Positions 12,254-24,134 of a DNA stretch of 64,000 nucleotides are shown here, in pieces. The DNA comes from Petrosia ficiformis (taxonomy: Eukaryota > Porifera > Demospongiae > Haplosclerida > Petrosiidae): positions 223,501 through 287,500 of the forward strand of contig OX345647.1 of the NCBI GenBank assembly GCA_947044365.1, in the 5' to 3' direction. Both the position numbers and the translations under genes were made by a program. Positions within the stretch are counted from its first letter, which is position 1, and the number at the start of each line of letters is the position of its first letter. A model generated the notes under the pieces. The model ran no database searches and was not told the DNA's origin. It saw nothing but the letters and a program-made list of their open reading frames with translations.

Positions 12254-12409
12254 ATGAACATGTTCTATTATCAGTTTTTCATTAGTGTTTGTATTTGTCT
12301 CTCAAGATTCCTAAGACCAGTAGAAACAGAGGTAAGATCAGGTGTAGCTAGATTCATTGTTTGGAGTTCAACTAGGTATCAACCAATGGTCAGGTTTATA
12401 GGAGACTAA
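12254..12409 (+). other. Shortened copy of the receptor 3'-flank ORF
   Basis: A frame beginning MNMFYYQFFISVCICLSRF runs for 51 codons. Compared with the copies behind R4 (29261) and R5 (35615) it lacks an internal segment of roughly 80 bases, after which it shifts and stops early. It is more likely part of the duplicated downstream flank of R1 than a functional gene. Confidence 0.35.
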
Positions 12410-12530
12410 CTTTTCGTACGATGAAACAAGAGAAGAATTATTAGTATATGAGCAAAAATAATATGAAGAGGACGTCCAGTAGACTGCCAAAATGTGTCCT
12501 ATAAATAATGAATACATGGATAGATTAGTA

Positions 12531-12950
12531 TGTACATGTACATGTTACCATGGTGATATACAGTAAGATGGTAAAGGGAATGGGTGGAGCTATGAACCTG
12601 GTAGCTAGTAAAGGAACAAAGGTAGTGATTACTATGGAACATACAACAAAGGTATTATTATTATATGATATAAAACTAATCAGTGTACATATGTACAAAC
12701 AGACATGTGATTATGTATGTACATGTTGTGTTTAGGGTGTGTTTAATATTGATATAGAGAAGGGTCTGATATTTGTTGAAATTTCAAAAGGGGTCACTAT
12801 AGATGATATAAAACAAGCGACAGGTTGTTCATTTGAAGTGAGTTATTATTAACATTTATACTTTATGATAGGGTGTGTGTGTGTGTGTTTATATAATGAA
12901 TTTCCTTTTAACATCAGGTCACTTCATCACTGAAAGAAATTGACTTATGA
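12531..12950 (+). pseudogene. OXCT1 3'-end fragment, copy A
   Basis: This copies OXCT1 from inside intron 10 to the stop codon. Exon 11 is recognisable ([10 protein letters not shown], then Asn in place of Asp), exon 12 is deleted together with its surrounding intron edges, and exons 13 and 14 are present with the stop changed to TGA. The splice acceptor before exon 11 is changed from AG to CA. There is no 5' part of the gene, so this is a pseudogene fragment carried along with the receptor unit. The homology continues through the intergenic segment to the start of R2. Confidence 0.85.
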
Positions 12951-13059
12951 CATTATTATCATTAATATATAATATATAATTATGTTGTGTAGTATAATCA
13001 TTATGAATTTAGTTATAATTGAGTTAGTGATTGGGAGGAGTAGAGTAGTCTTGTTCAAG

Positions 13060-16000
13060 ATGAATATATCATCAGTATTATATATAATAGTACTAGTAGT
13101 ATGTTCATTATCAGGAATACAAGGACAACAAAGTAGACCCATACCACCAGAAGGAGGTAAATCTTTATGAAGTTGTTATGTATTATATTCTCAATACTAT
13201 ATTATTATAGTTGTATATTTGTGGGCTGAGTATCTTGAAATAATATTACCAGACTACTATATGATTACATCTCAACAATTCCCTGATACTGAGAATGATG
13301 ATATTGATGGTGATGAGGGTACTAGTCTCTATCCTGAGGGTATTTGGTGTATGCATCATGTTAAAAGAACTTATGGAACCTTTTACTATCCTAATGGTAC
13401 TGAAGTTGTAGTATGGACTGGAGCATTTAGTATGGATAGGACAACAAATGATTACACTGGACCAGACCCAATATTTCAGACTGATGAACAGCTCGTATAT
13501 ACTATATTAATGAGAGATCAAGATTCAACAACACCAATAACATCAGATTATGAGGGTCTGTACAAATGTATCATTGATAATAGAACACTAGTAGTAGGAG
13601 TGTATAATACCAGTACATACAATGATAATAGTGAGTTAATGATGAGTTGTGTAGTAATAGTATATAATATATCACTTCATTTTATAGCTGGTCCTGAAGC
13701 AGGAGACATGTCATTATCCCTGATCTCCACACCAAGATATGTTGATCCTCCAGTATTCAACCTGAGCTTCACTGTAACAAATGGACCTCCTACTGATGTC
13801 ACATGTACAGGACCAAACTCATTTAGTATTAATCAAACAAGTGATGACTTGTCTCGTGAGGTAGTGAATGATGGTACTGCTACACTGGTGACAGTGACAG
13901 TGAGGATGAGAGAGGGAGGTGACTATCAGTGTACTGTCTCTAATGCCAGAGTAGAGGATGGTACTATTAATGGTGTCACTGCTAGTAATAGTAGTACATC
14001 ATTAAGTGTATCAGGTTAGTAGAAAATTAATAATTAAATATGTGACCATCCATGAGAATCCCATATTTGGAATACCAGGCATATGGTCTATACATATATA
14101 AGTATAGCTGAAATCGATTTGAAGGTAATTCACCATTAATTGCTTACCTTTGAATTAAATTTTTGCTATTTTATATAAAAAGGAAACTAAATTTGGTATC
14201 CAGGAAGATCAATCATTTCTCTTCTAGATACCTGGTTTAGTTTGTTATATAAAATGGTAACATTTAAAGGTTAGCTTTTTATCAAAATTAATATTTACCA
14301 AATGACCCCTTTTCTTATGATTACATAAACTCATTTAACTACATCTGAAATATATTTCCACTCTTGGAGATAGTTAAACACATTCATTAGTAATAATATA
14401 CTAGAGGAATTACTTGATATGGACATATAAGTGTTTTGGGAGTGAATCCAGTCTTTCAAAAGCAAATTTCTAGTTTTAATTTGAAACAGTATTTCATGTG
14501 AAGTCATATAGATGATAACATATATAATTACACTAAACCCAAACATTAAATATCACATAAAATATGAAAGTCAGAATGCCATACATATAATGCATTTAAA
14601 CACTAAACTCTTTAAAAGTTAAACTACATTACATTATATTTGTATTCTTGGGGACAATTAAACTCATTTATGAGTAACAGTAAAGCTTAGTATGGACATA
14701 CCAGTGTTTTGTAAGTGAGTACATGTATGTACATGTATACATGTATACTCATTCGTGGTTTACACAAATACATGTATATCATATATACATTTGTTTGTAT
14801 ATTACATGTACATGTCAGATTCTATAGTGAACTTACATCACTGAACTTTAAAACTAGGCTTGTCACTTCATGTAAGGATAGTGTTGTATCTATATTACAC
14901 ATTCAAAATAGTATAATACGTATACAAACCACAGAATTCTCATAGTAGTGCATGAATAAAGATCACTGAACTTTAAAACCAGTCCTAATTTCAAGCCTTT
15001 TACAAATTTTATTAACTTTGTGTAAAGTGTGGTTTTTTCATAAATACTTTACAGTTTCTACTACCCCCGCTCTCACACTAACAAGACTGGATACAGGTCT
15101 GCTTCATTTACAACTCTCCTGGACAGGATCATCACCTGGATATGAGGTGTTCTATTCTCTCAGTGGTAGTGATGATATTCAGAGTTTAGTAAACACCACT
15201 AATACAACATACAATGTGACATCAGGACTCATGCAGGATGAAACATATGAGCTCTTTGTGGTATCATATGGTAATGATAGTACTCCTGTACTACCCAGTG
15301 TTAATAGTAGTATTGAGAGTGTGACATTAAGTAAGTGATAGTAAACATCTTGTGTATTATAATCACTATATTACTGATTCCCTTCAGCACTACCATCAGT
15401 GAGTGACCTCACAGCTACTTCTACTAGTAACACTATTACTCTGACATGGACTGAACCTGATCCAATCCCTTCTGGTGGTTACAGTGTAACACGTCAGTGT
15501 CGTAGACTATGTGAGGAATCATTTAATGATATTGATCAACATTTCTCCAGTTCATCACCACTTATGTTCAGTGGTATTAATCCTGGTAGTTACTGTACTA
15601 TATCATTATTCATTGGAGTATTTGGTACTGAGTCCATTGAGTTTGATAGTGGTAATGATGTTACCACACTCTCTGCTGGTGAGTTGAAAAATGACATTAT
15701 GAATTTGAACTGTTCAACGTATAAAGAATGGATCTGGGTATCAGGTTGAATAATTTGTGTGGGTGTTCATTTGATATATAATTGAAATTTAATGTGTGGA
15801 TGGGCACTCAAGCTCTAATGATTTAAATGTTTTTTTCATTACTAGCTAAACAGAAAATCTGGGATATCAACACAATGTGTTTGAAGTTTGAGTACAGTGT
15901 TTTCCCAAAATGGTAGTACCATGTCACTCCCCCACCTTTAATTCTAAATTTAATGACACTGTTTATAACACTGATTGAACATTGTTGACCAAACATCATG

Positions 16001-17927
16001 TACCACTGATGCACTACTTCACCCTTAATATTTATCCTGGGGGAAACACTGGCAATACACTGGTGGGACAACACCCACATTTTCAGTACTTGTGTGTGAT
16101 AGACTGTACAATATAAGTAAAGGTTTATAGAGCTGTTTTATGAATAAACATCTCCTCAGGTGTAGTATACATTTTATAACTCCATTTTGATATTTCTTTC
16201 TCAGAACCTACCTCTACTCCAGAGAACATGATCTTCTCATTAGTTGAGGCTAGGTCTTTCAATATCACATGGGATGAATTACCTTGCTCTGGACAGAATG
16301 GACCCATCACTGGATACTTACTCTACTACACAAACACAACATTCTCTGACACTATCACTGTCATTGGAGGAGAGAACAGAGCATACACTCTCACTGAACT
16401 GAGACCATATACCAACTACACTGTGACAGTGTCAGCATACAATGATGCTGGAACTGGACCAACAAGTGATAATAGAACACAACAGACAGAACAAGCTGGT
16501 CAGTTAGTATATTCATTACTAGTTCATGTTTCATATGATGTTTGTGTCTCTCAGAACCTGGTGTGGTGTCAAACCTAATGTCAAGTGGATCAGATGTAGA
16601 TCAGATCAATATCACATGGAATCAGCCCTCTATGCCTAATGGTATCATCATCATGTATGATATACGTTATAGAGTGTCTGACAACAGTGATTCATTTATA
16701 TATGTGAATGGTACAAGGAACACTCAACACATAATAGATGGACTAATACCAGACACAAGTTATACAGTTGGTGTGAGAGCATACACTATTGCTGGTCCAG
16801 GAGAATGGACAGATGAAACAGCTATGACATTTGATATACGTAAGAGTTTAGAATATTTATAAAGCTGTATATTATCTCTTTTGTCTTCATAGCTATGGTT
16901 CAGAACTTTCAAGTCACTCGTATTAGTGATACTACAGTTAGAGCAACATGGGACCGAATAGAATCTGATGCTGTAGACAAATATACAGTATATTTTTATA
17001 GTACTAGTGAAGTGAAGAGACAGGTTGATTCAGGATCAAACAACTTCCCAGCTAGTGTTTCAGAGGGAGTAATAGATGGACTAGACCCAAACCTGGATTA
17101 TATATTCTCTATAACAGTAACATTTATATTAGGAGGTATAGAGTATGAGGGAGAGGAAACAGACCCAATCATACCGTCAGGTAATGTAGTCTAGATGCTA
17201 ATAGATATTGCTTCTAATGAATACAGTTATATCAACTTCATCTCTAATCATGATGAGTTCATCTTCAACTACTACTGGTATTAATTACATAATGACACTT
17301 GTCTTTTAATCATGCATCCATTATATCATATCAATATTTATTTATATATACAGCAACACAAACAAGCAGTGTGGATTCCAATACTGGTCTTATAATAGGC
17401 ATATCACTGTTGGGTTGTATATTATGTATAGTAGTAATATGTGTGACTGTTATTATTATTATATTGATATACAAAAAGAGAGTAACAAAATCAAAACAGG
17501 ATTACATGAGGTATGGCTGCCATACGTACCATATTCTCTCATTTAATTATTATTATAATTAGTACTGATAATATTCAGACAAAGAAGAGTACAGCCTATG
17601 GAGTAGTTGAACATGACAAGAAATGGTAATATATAATAAATATTATAATTATTATATTATAATTTTATAATAGTGATGATGATATTGAAATGAAGATTAG
17701 TGAAGCATATGGGATGGTTGATCAGAAGTCACATGACACATCTCAGTAAGTAACATGAAACTATATATAAATAAAATATTCAATAACAATATTGTTTGTA
17801 CTATTTCAATAGAACATATGAAGAGATCACTACTACAGAATATGAAATGCCAGTCAATACAACAGATGTACTTATAACATCATCTCATGTTGAAAATACT
17901 TACGAAACAGTACAAAATTTGACGTGA
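13060..17927 (+). CDS. Receptor R2: Ig-Ig-(FN3)x5 type I membrane protein
   Basis: Thirteen exons give 911 residues: 13060-13156, 13211-13630, 13688-14014, 15055-15330, 15388-15678, 16205-16498, 16555-16839, 16893-17180, 17227-17277, 17354-17510, 17563-17625, 17674-17745, 17813-17927. The layout matches R1. Ig 1 is of the second type in the array (ENDDIDGDEGTSLYPEGIW) and the translated Ig region is identical to that of R4. Its stalk exon (17 aa, Ser/Thr/Met-rich) is of the type also used in R4 and R5, whereas the membrane exon (VTKSKQDYMR) and first tail exon match R1 and R3, so R2 is a mosaic. The tail carries YGVV, YGMV, YEEI, YEMP and YETV. Introns 3 and 5 are longer than in R1 because of inserted elements. 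Confidence 0.85.
14124..14305. mobile_element. Foldback element in R2 intron 3
   Basis: An imperfect hairpin spans about 180 bases. Its centre is the clearest part: AAACTAAATTTGGTATC on one arm faces GATACCTGGTTTAGTTT on the other around a loop near 14215. Outer arms with GGTAATTC and TTTACC also pair partly. Homologous copies are at the same intron position in R4 (about 25219-25400) and R5 (about 30918-31098), but the element is not seen in R1 or R3. Confidence 0.5.
15707..16172. mobile_element. About 465-bp insertion in R2 intron 5
   Basis: R1 and R3 have an intron of about 55 bases between FN3-2 and FN3-3. R2, R4 and R5 carry some 465 extra bases at the same point. Near its edges are TGTGGGTGTT (about 15760) and its inverse AACACCCACA (about 16072). 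No coding frame of interest is seen. It is either an inserted transposon or ancestral sequence lost from R1/R3. Confidence 0.45.
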
Positions 17928-18130
17928 AGTATTTTGACTGTTATGAAAACACAATAATTATGAAACTGATGTTTAGCTTATCAACTTTCCACAAAAACAT
18001 ATACATCCCTTTATATACGTATGCATGCATTCACACATAGTAAGTATAACAGTATCAATAGAATTAATAACACTATTAAAATTACTTTCTGTTTTTCATA
18101 TCACTTGTAATAATAAGAATACGTTATCAA

Positions 18131-18286
18131 ATGAACATGTTCTATTATCAGTTTTTCATTAGTGTTTGTATTTGTCTCTCAAGATTCCTAAGACCAGTAG
18201 AAACAGAGGTAAGATCAGGTGTAGCTAGATTCATTGTTTGGAGTTCAACTAGGTATCAACCAATGGTCAGGTTTATAGGAGACTAA
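18131..18286 (+). other. Shortened copy of the receptor 3'-flank ORF
   Basis: Nearly identical to the segment at 12254-12409, at the same distance downstream of R2. It has the same internal deletion, so the deletion predates the duplication of this flank. Confidence 0.35.
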
Positions 18287-18407
18287 CTTTTCGTACGATG
18301 AAACAAGAGAAGAATTATTAGTATATGAGCAAAAATAATATGAAGAGGACGTCCAGTAGACTGCCAAAATGTGTCCTATAAATAATGAATACATGGATAG
18401 ATTAGTA

Positions 18408-18939
18408 TGTACATGTACATGTTACCATGGTGATATACGATAAGATGGTAAAGGGAATGGGTGGAGCTATGAACCTGGTAGCTAGTAAAGGAACAAAGGT
18501 AGTGATTACTATGGAACATACAACAAAGGTATTATTATTATATGATATAAAACTAATCAGTGATATATTATTTGTTATTATAGGATGGTAGTCATAAGAT
18601 GTTAGATGAATGTAGTCTACCATTAACAGGAAAGAACTGTGTGGATTGTATTATTACTGAAATGGTATGTGTACATATGTACAAACACACATGTGATTAT
18701 GTATGTACATGTTGTGTTTAGGGTGTGTTTAATATTGATAAAGAGAAGGGTCTGATACTTGTTGAAATTTCAAAAGGGGTCACTATAGATGATATAAAAC
18801 AAGCAACAGGTTGTTCATTTGAAGTGAGTTATTATTAACATTTATACTTTATGATAGGGTGTGTGTGTGTGTGTGTTTATATAATGAATTTCCTTTTAAC
18901 ATCAGGGTCACTTCATCACTGAAAGAAATTGACTTATAA
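18408..18939 (+). pseudogene. OXCT1 3'-end fragment, copy B
   Basis: Copies of OXCT1 exons 11 to 14 are all present in order, but the acceptor before exon 11 is AC instead of AG and an extra G stands at the acceptor of exon 14. Substitutions give M for I in exon 12 and DKEK for DIEK in exon 13. With no exons 1-10 it cannot make the enzyme. The stretch from here to R3 is the closest match to the OXCT1-to-R1 interval. Confidence 0.85.
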
Positions 18940-19091
18940 GACATTATTATCTATGAATATATAATATATAATTATGTTGTGTAGTATAATCATTATGAAT
19001 TTAGTTATAATAGTTATAATAATTGAGTTGTTTTGATTAGTGATTTGGGACTGTTATTTTAGTGGAGGAGTATCACGATTTCTTGTTCAAG

Positions 19092-22000
19092 ATGAATATA
19101 TCATCAGTATTATATATAATAGTACTAGTAGTATGTTCATTATCAGGAATACAAGGTAGACCCATACCACCAGAAGGAGGTAAATCTTTATGAAGTTGTT
19201 ATGTATTATATTCTCAATACTATATTATTATAGTTGTATATTTGTGGGCTGAGTATCTTGAAATAATATTACCAGACTACTATATGATTACATCTCAACA
19301 ATTCCCTGATACTGAGAGGGATGATGATAGTGATAGATTTATTGAGGGTATTTGGTGTCTGCATTATATGTCCAACACCTATGGAACCTTTTACTATCCT
19401 AATGGTACTAATGTTGTAGTATACACTGGAACATTTAATCATGAAAGGACAGAAAATGATTACAGTGGACCAGACCCCATATTTCAGACTAATGAACAGC
19501 TCCAATATACTGTATTGTTGAAAGATGAAGATTCAACAACACCAATAACATCAGATTATGAGGGTCTGTACAAATGTATCATTGATGATAGAACACTAGT
19601 AGTAGGAGTGTATGATACCAGTACATACAATGATAATAGTGAGTTAATGATGAGTTGTGTAGTAATAGTATATAATATATTACTTCATTTTATAGCTGGT
19701 CCTAAAGCAGGAGACATGTCATTATCCCTGATCTCCACACCAAGATATGTTGATCCTCCAGTATTCAATTTGATCTTCACTGTAACAGATGGACCTCCTA
19801 CTAATGTCACATGTACAGGACCAAACTCATTTAGTATTACTCAAACAAGTGATGACTTGTCTCGTGAGGTAGTGAATGTTGGTACTGCTACACTGGTGAC
19901 AGTGACAGTGAGGATGAGAGAGGGAGGTAACTATCAGTGTACTGTCTCTAATGCCAGAGTAGAGGATGGTACTATTAATGGTGTCACTGCTACTAATAGT
20001 AGTTCATCATTAAGTGTATCAGGTTAGTGAAAGAATCATACGACACCTAAACATTCAACACAAAATATGGAAATCAGATTTACAATACCAGACATAATTA
20101 TGATCTATACATAAATAAGTATAGGCGAAAGTGATTTGGAGATAATTAAAAAGACCATTAACTAATTTAAGTATTTTGACATAAATATTTCATTGTATAG
20201 TTTATATAGTCAGTATAATTATACTTATTATAACTATCACTACAAAAATAACATAATTCTATTAAAATAACTAATATAGTGGATTTAGAGGATGATTGTG
20301 TAACAAACATAAATACTTTGATTAATTACATACTTTATATGTTAGCTAATGTTAATAATTATTGGTCTTACTGATATTCTGTATATTTATATTATTATAT
20401 ATTTAATGCATGACTTATTAAACTCTTAACATTTCTATTTTTGAAGATAATTAAACTCAATTATAATAAAACTAGATTAAATGTCTCACTATGGACATAC
20501 AAGTGGTTTAAATGTATTTATACACATTGGTACTGCTTTGGTAACACTTTTTATAACAAAACTCTCACATTATATATTTCACTTAAGTTTCATATGTGAT
20601 CACGTCATTATTTTTATATAATTACACAGTTTCTGATACACCCACTGATTTTACAATAACAAGACTGGGTTCAGGTCTGGATCATGTACAACTTTCCTGG
20701 ACAGGATCATCACCTAGATATGAGGTGTTCTATTCTCTCAGTGGTAGTGATGATATTCAGAGTTTAGTAAACACCACTGATACAACATACAATGTGACAT
20801 CAGGACTCAATCATAGTGAAACATATGAGTTCTTTGTGGTATCATATGGTAATGATGGTACTCCTGTACTACCCAGTGTTAATAGTAGTATTGAGAGTGT
20901 GACATTAAGTAAGTGACAGTAAACATCTTTTGTATTATAATCACTATATTACTGATTCCCTTCAGCACTACCATCAGTGAGTGACCTCACAGCTACCTCT
21001 ACTAGTAACACTATTACTCTGACATGGACTGAACCTGATCCAATCCCTTCTAATGGTTACAGTATAACACGTCAGTGTCGTAGACTATGTGAAGTATCAT
21101 CTGATAGTACTATGCAAAAGACCTCTGCTTCATCACCACTTGTGTTCACAGATGTTACTCCTGATAGTTACTGTAATATCTCACTATTCATTGGACTATT
21201 TGGTATTGATACTATTGGATTTGATAGTGGTTATATTGTTATCACACTTCCTTTTGGTTAGTTTGACTAATGACATTATGAATTTTATCCATTCTGATAT
21301 TTCTTTCTCAGAACCTACTTCTTCTCTAGAGAACATAATCTTCTCATCAGTTGAGGCTAAGTCCTTCCATATCTCATGGGATGAGGTACCTTGTTCTGGA
21401 CAGAATGGTCCCATCACTGGATACTTACTCTACTACACAAACACAACATTCTCTGACACTATCAACATCACTGGAGGAGAGAATAGATCATACACTCTCA
21501 CTGAACTGAGACCATATACCAACTACACTGTGACAGTATCAGCATATAATGATGCTGGAACTGGACCAACAAGTGATAATAGAACACAACAGACAGAACA
21601 AGCTAGTCAGTTAGTATATTCATTACTAGTTCATGTTTCATATGATGTTTGTGTCTCTCAGAACCTGGTGTGGTGTCAAACCTAATGTTAAGTGGATCAG
21701 ATGTAGATCAGATCAGTATCACATGGAATCAACCCTCCATTCCTAATGGTATCATCATTGTGTATGAAATACGTTATAGAAAGTCTGACAACAATGATTC
21801 ATTTATATATGTGAATGGTACAACAAACACTCAACACATAATAGATGGACTATTACCAAACACAAGTTATACAGTTGGTGTGAGAGCATACACTATTGCT
21901 GGTCCAGGAGAATGGACAGATGAAACAGCTATGACATTTGATATACGTAAGAGTTTATAATATTTATAAAGCTGTATGTTATCTCTTGTCTTCATAGCTA

Positions 22001-23016
22001 TGGTTCAGAACTTTCAAGTCACTCGTATTAGTGATACTACAGCTAGAGCAACATGGAATCGAATAGAATCTGATGCTGTAGACAGATATACAGTATATTA
22101 CTATATTACTAGTAGACAGGTTGATTCAGGATCAAACAACTTCCCAGCTAATGTTTCAGAGGGAGTAATAGATGGACTAGACCCAAACCTGGATTATATA
22201 TTCTCTATAACAGTAACATTTATATTAGGAGGTATAGAGTATGAGGGAGAGGAAACAGACCCAATTATACCATTAGGTAATGTTTGATGTTTATGTATTT
22301 ATGGTTTTCATTCCTTCTACTTATAATTATCTTTTTACTAGAAATGACTGTCTCTTCATTTTCCACCTTTTCTCCTGTAGTAACAAGTAAATCTCATATC
22401 AATATGATACATGTAATATTTTATTTATATATACAGCAACACAAACAAGCAATGTGGATTCCAATATTGGTCTTATAATAGGCATATCACTGTTGAGTTG
22501 TATATTATGTATAGTAGTAATATGTGTGACTGTTATTATTATTATATTGATATACAAAAAGAGAGTAACAAAATCAAAACAGGATTACATGAGGTATGGC
22601 TGCCATACGTACCATATTCTCTCATTTAATTATTATTATAATTAGTACTGATAATATTCAGACAAAGAAGAGTACAGCCTATGGAGTAGTTGAACATGAC
22701 AAGAAATGGTAATATATAATAAATATTATAATTATAATTATTATATTATAATTTTATAATAGTGATGATGATATTGAAATGAAGATTAGTGAAGCATATG
22801 GGATGGTTGATCAGAAGTCACATGACACATCTCAGTAAGTAACATGAAACTATATATAAATAAAATATTCAATAACAATATTGTTTGTACTATTTCAATA
22901 GAACATATGAAGAGATCACCACTACAGAATATGAAATGCCAGTCAATACAACAGATGTACTTATAACATCATCTCATGTTGAAAATACTTACGAAACAGT
23001 ACAAAATTTGACGTGA
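19092..23016 (+). CDS. Receptor R3: Ig-Ig-(FN3)x5 type I membrane protein
   Basis: Thirteen exons give 899 residues: 19092-19179, 19234-19638, 19696-20022, 20630-20908, 20966-21256, 21312-21605, 21662-21946, 21998-22276, 22342-22386, 22437-22593, 22646-22708, 22763-22834, 22902-23016. It is the sister of R1: same intron sizes, same stalk exon and the same type of Ig 1 (FIEGIWCLHYM). It differs from R1 in short runs within Ig 1 (NHERTENDYS against SNNEATNDYT, and QLQYTV against a longer QLNEQFTHTV). The signal exon is three codons shorter, and FN3-5 lacks three residues near the SEVK position. The base before the FN3-3 donor is A instead of G, changing the linker residue from Glu to Lys. The tail motifs YGVV, YGMV, YEEI, YEMP and YETV are intact. 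Confidence 0.85.
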
Positions 23017-23219
23017 AGTATTTTGACTGTTATGAAAACACAATAATTATGAAACTGATGTTTAGCTTATCACCTTTCCACAAAAACATATACATCCCTT
23101 TATATACGTATGCATGCATTCACACATAGTAAGTATAACAGTATCAATAGAATTAATAACACTATTAAAATTACTTTCTGTTTTTCATATCACTTGTAAT
23201 AATAAGAATACGTTATCAA

Positions 23220-23375
23220 ATGAACATGTTCTATTATCAGTTTTTCATTAGTGTTTGTATTTGTCTCTCAAGATTCCTAAGACCAGTAGAAACAGAGGTA
23301 AGATCAGGTGTAGCTAGATTCATTGTTTGGAGTTCAACTAGGTATCAACCAATGGTCAGGTTTATAGGAGACTAA
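23220..23375 (+). other. Shortened copy of the receptor 3'-flank ORF
   Basis: Third copy of the deleted form found behind R1 and R2, here behind R3. The same 51-codon frame is present. Regarded as duplicated flank. Confidence 0.35.
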
Positions 23376-23496
23376 CTTTTCGTACGATGAAACAAGAGAA
23401 GAATTATTAGTATATGAGCAAAAATAATATGAAGAGGACGTCCAGTAGACTGCCAAAATGTGTCCTATAAATAATGAATACATGGATAGATTAGTA

Positions 23497-24025
23497 TGTA
23501 CATGTACATGTTACCATGGTGATATACGGTAAGATGGTAAAGGGAATGGGTGGAGCTATGAACCTGGTAGCTAGTAAAGGAACAAAGGTAGTGATTACTA
23601 TGGAACATACAACAAAGGTATTATTATTATATGATATAAAACTAATCAGTGATATATTATTTGTTATTATAGGATGGTAGTCATAAGATATTAGATGAAT
23701 GTAGTCTACCATTAACAGGAAAGAACTGTGTGGATTGTATTATTACTGAAATGGTATGTGTACATATGTACAAACAGACATGTGATTATGTATGTACATG
23801 TTGTGTTTAGGGTGTGTTTAATATTGATATAGAGAAGGGTCTGATATTTGTTGAAATTTCAAAAGGGGTCACTATAGATGATATAAAACAAGCGACAGGT
23901 TGTTCATTTGAAGTGAGTTATTATTAACATTTATACTTTATGATAGGGTGTGTGTGTGTGTGTTTATATAATGAATTTCCTTTTAACATCAGGTCACTTC
24001 ATCACTGAAAGAAATTGACTTATGA
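23497..24025 (+). pseudogene. OXCT1 3'-end fragment, copy C
   Basis: Exons 11-14 of OXCT1 are present and readable (exon 12 is intact, unlike copy A), with the Asn substitution in exon 11 and the TGA stop shared with copy A. The acceptor before exon 11 is AC, as in copy B. Copy C relates to copy A as R4 does to R2, in keeping with duplication of a two-gene block. Confidence 0.85.
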
Positions 24026-24134
24026 CATTATTATCATTAATATATAATATATAATTATGTTGTGTAGTATAATCATTATGAATTTAGTTATAATTGAGTT
24101 AGTGATTGGGAGGAGTAGAGTAGTCTTGTTCAAG

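Noticed and set aside
14331..14546. Minus-strand frames in receptor introns (also 16125, 25426, 31124, 33186)
   Set aside because: They recur because the introns and exons are duplicated. They have no domain and run antisense to well-supported exons or foldback DNA.
12531..24025. Three partial OXCT1 copies as extra enzyme genes
   Set aside because: Only the last four exons are present, the first acceptor is mutated in all, and copy A lacks exon 12.
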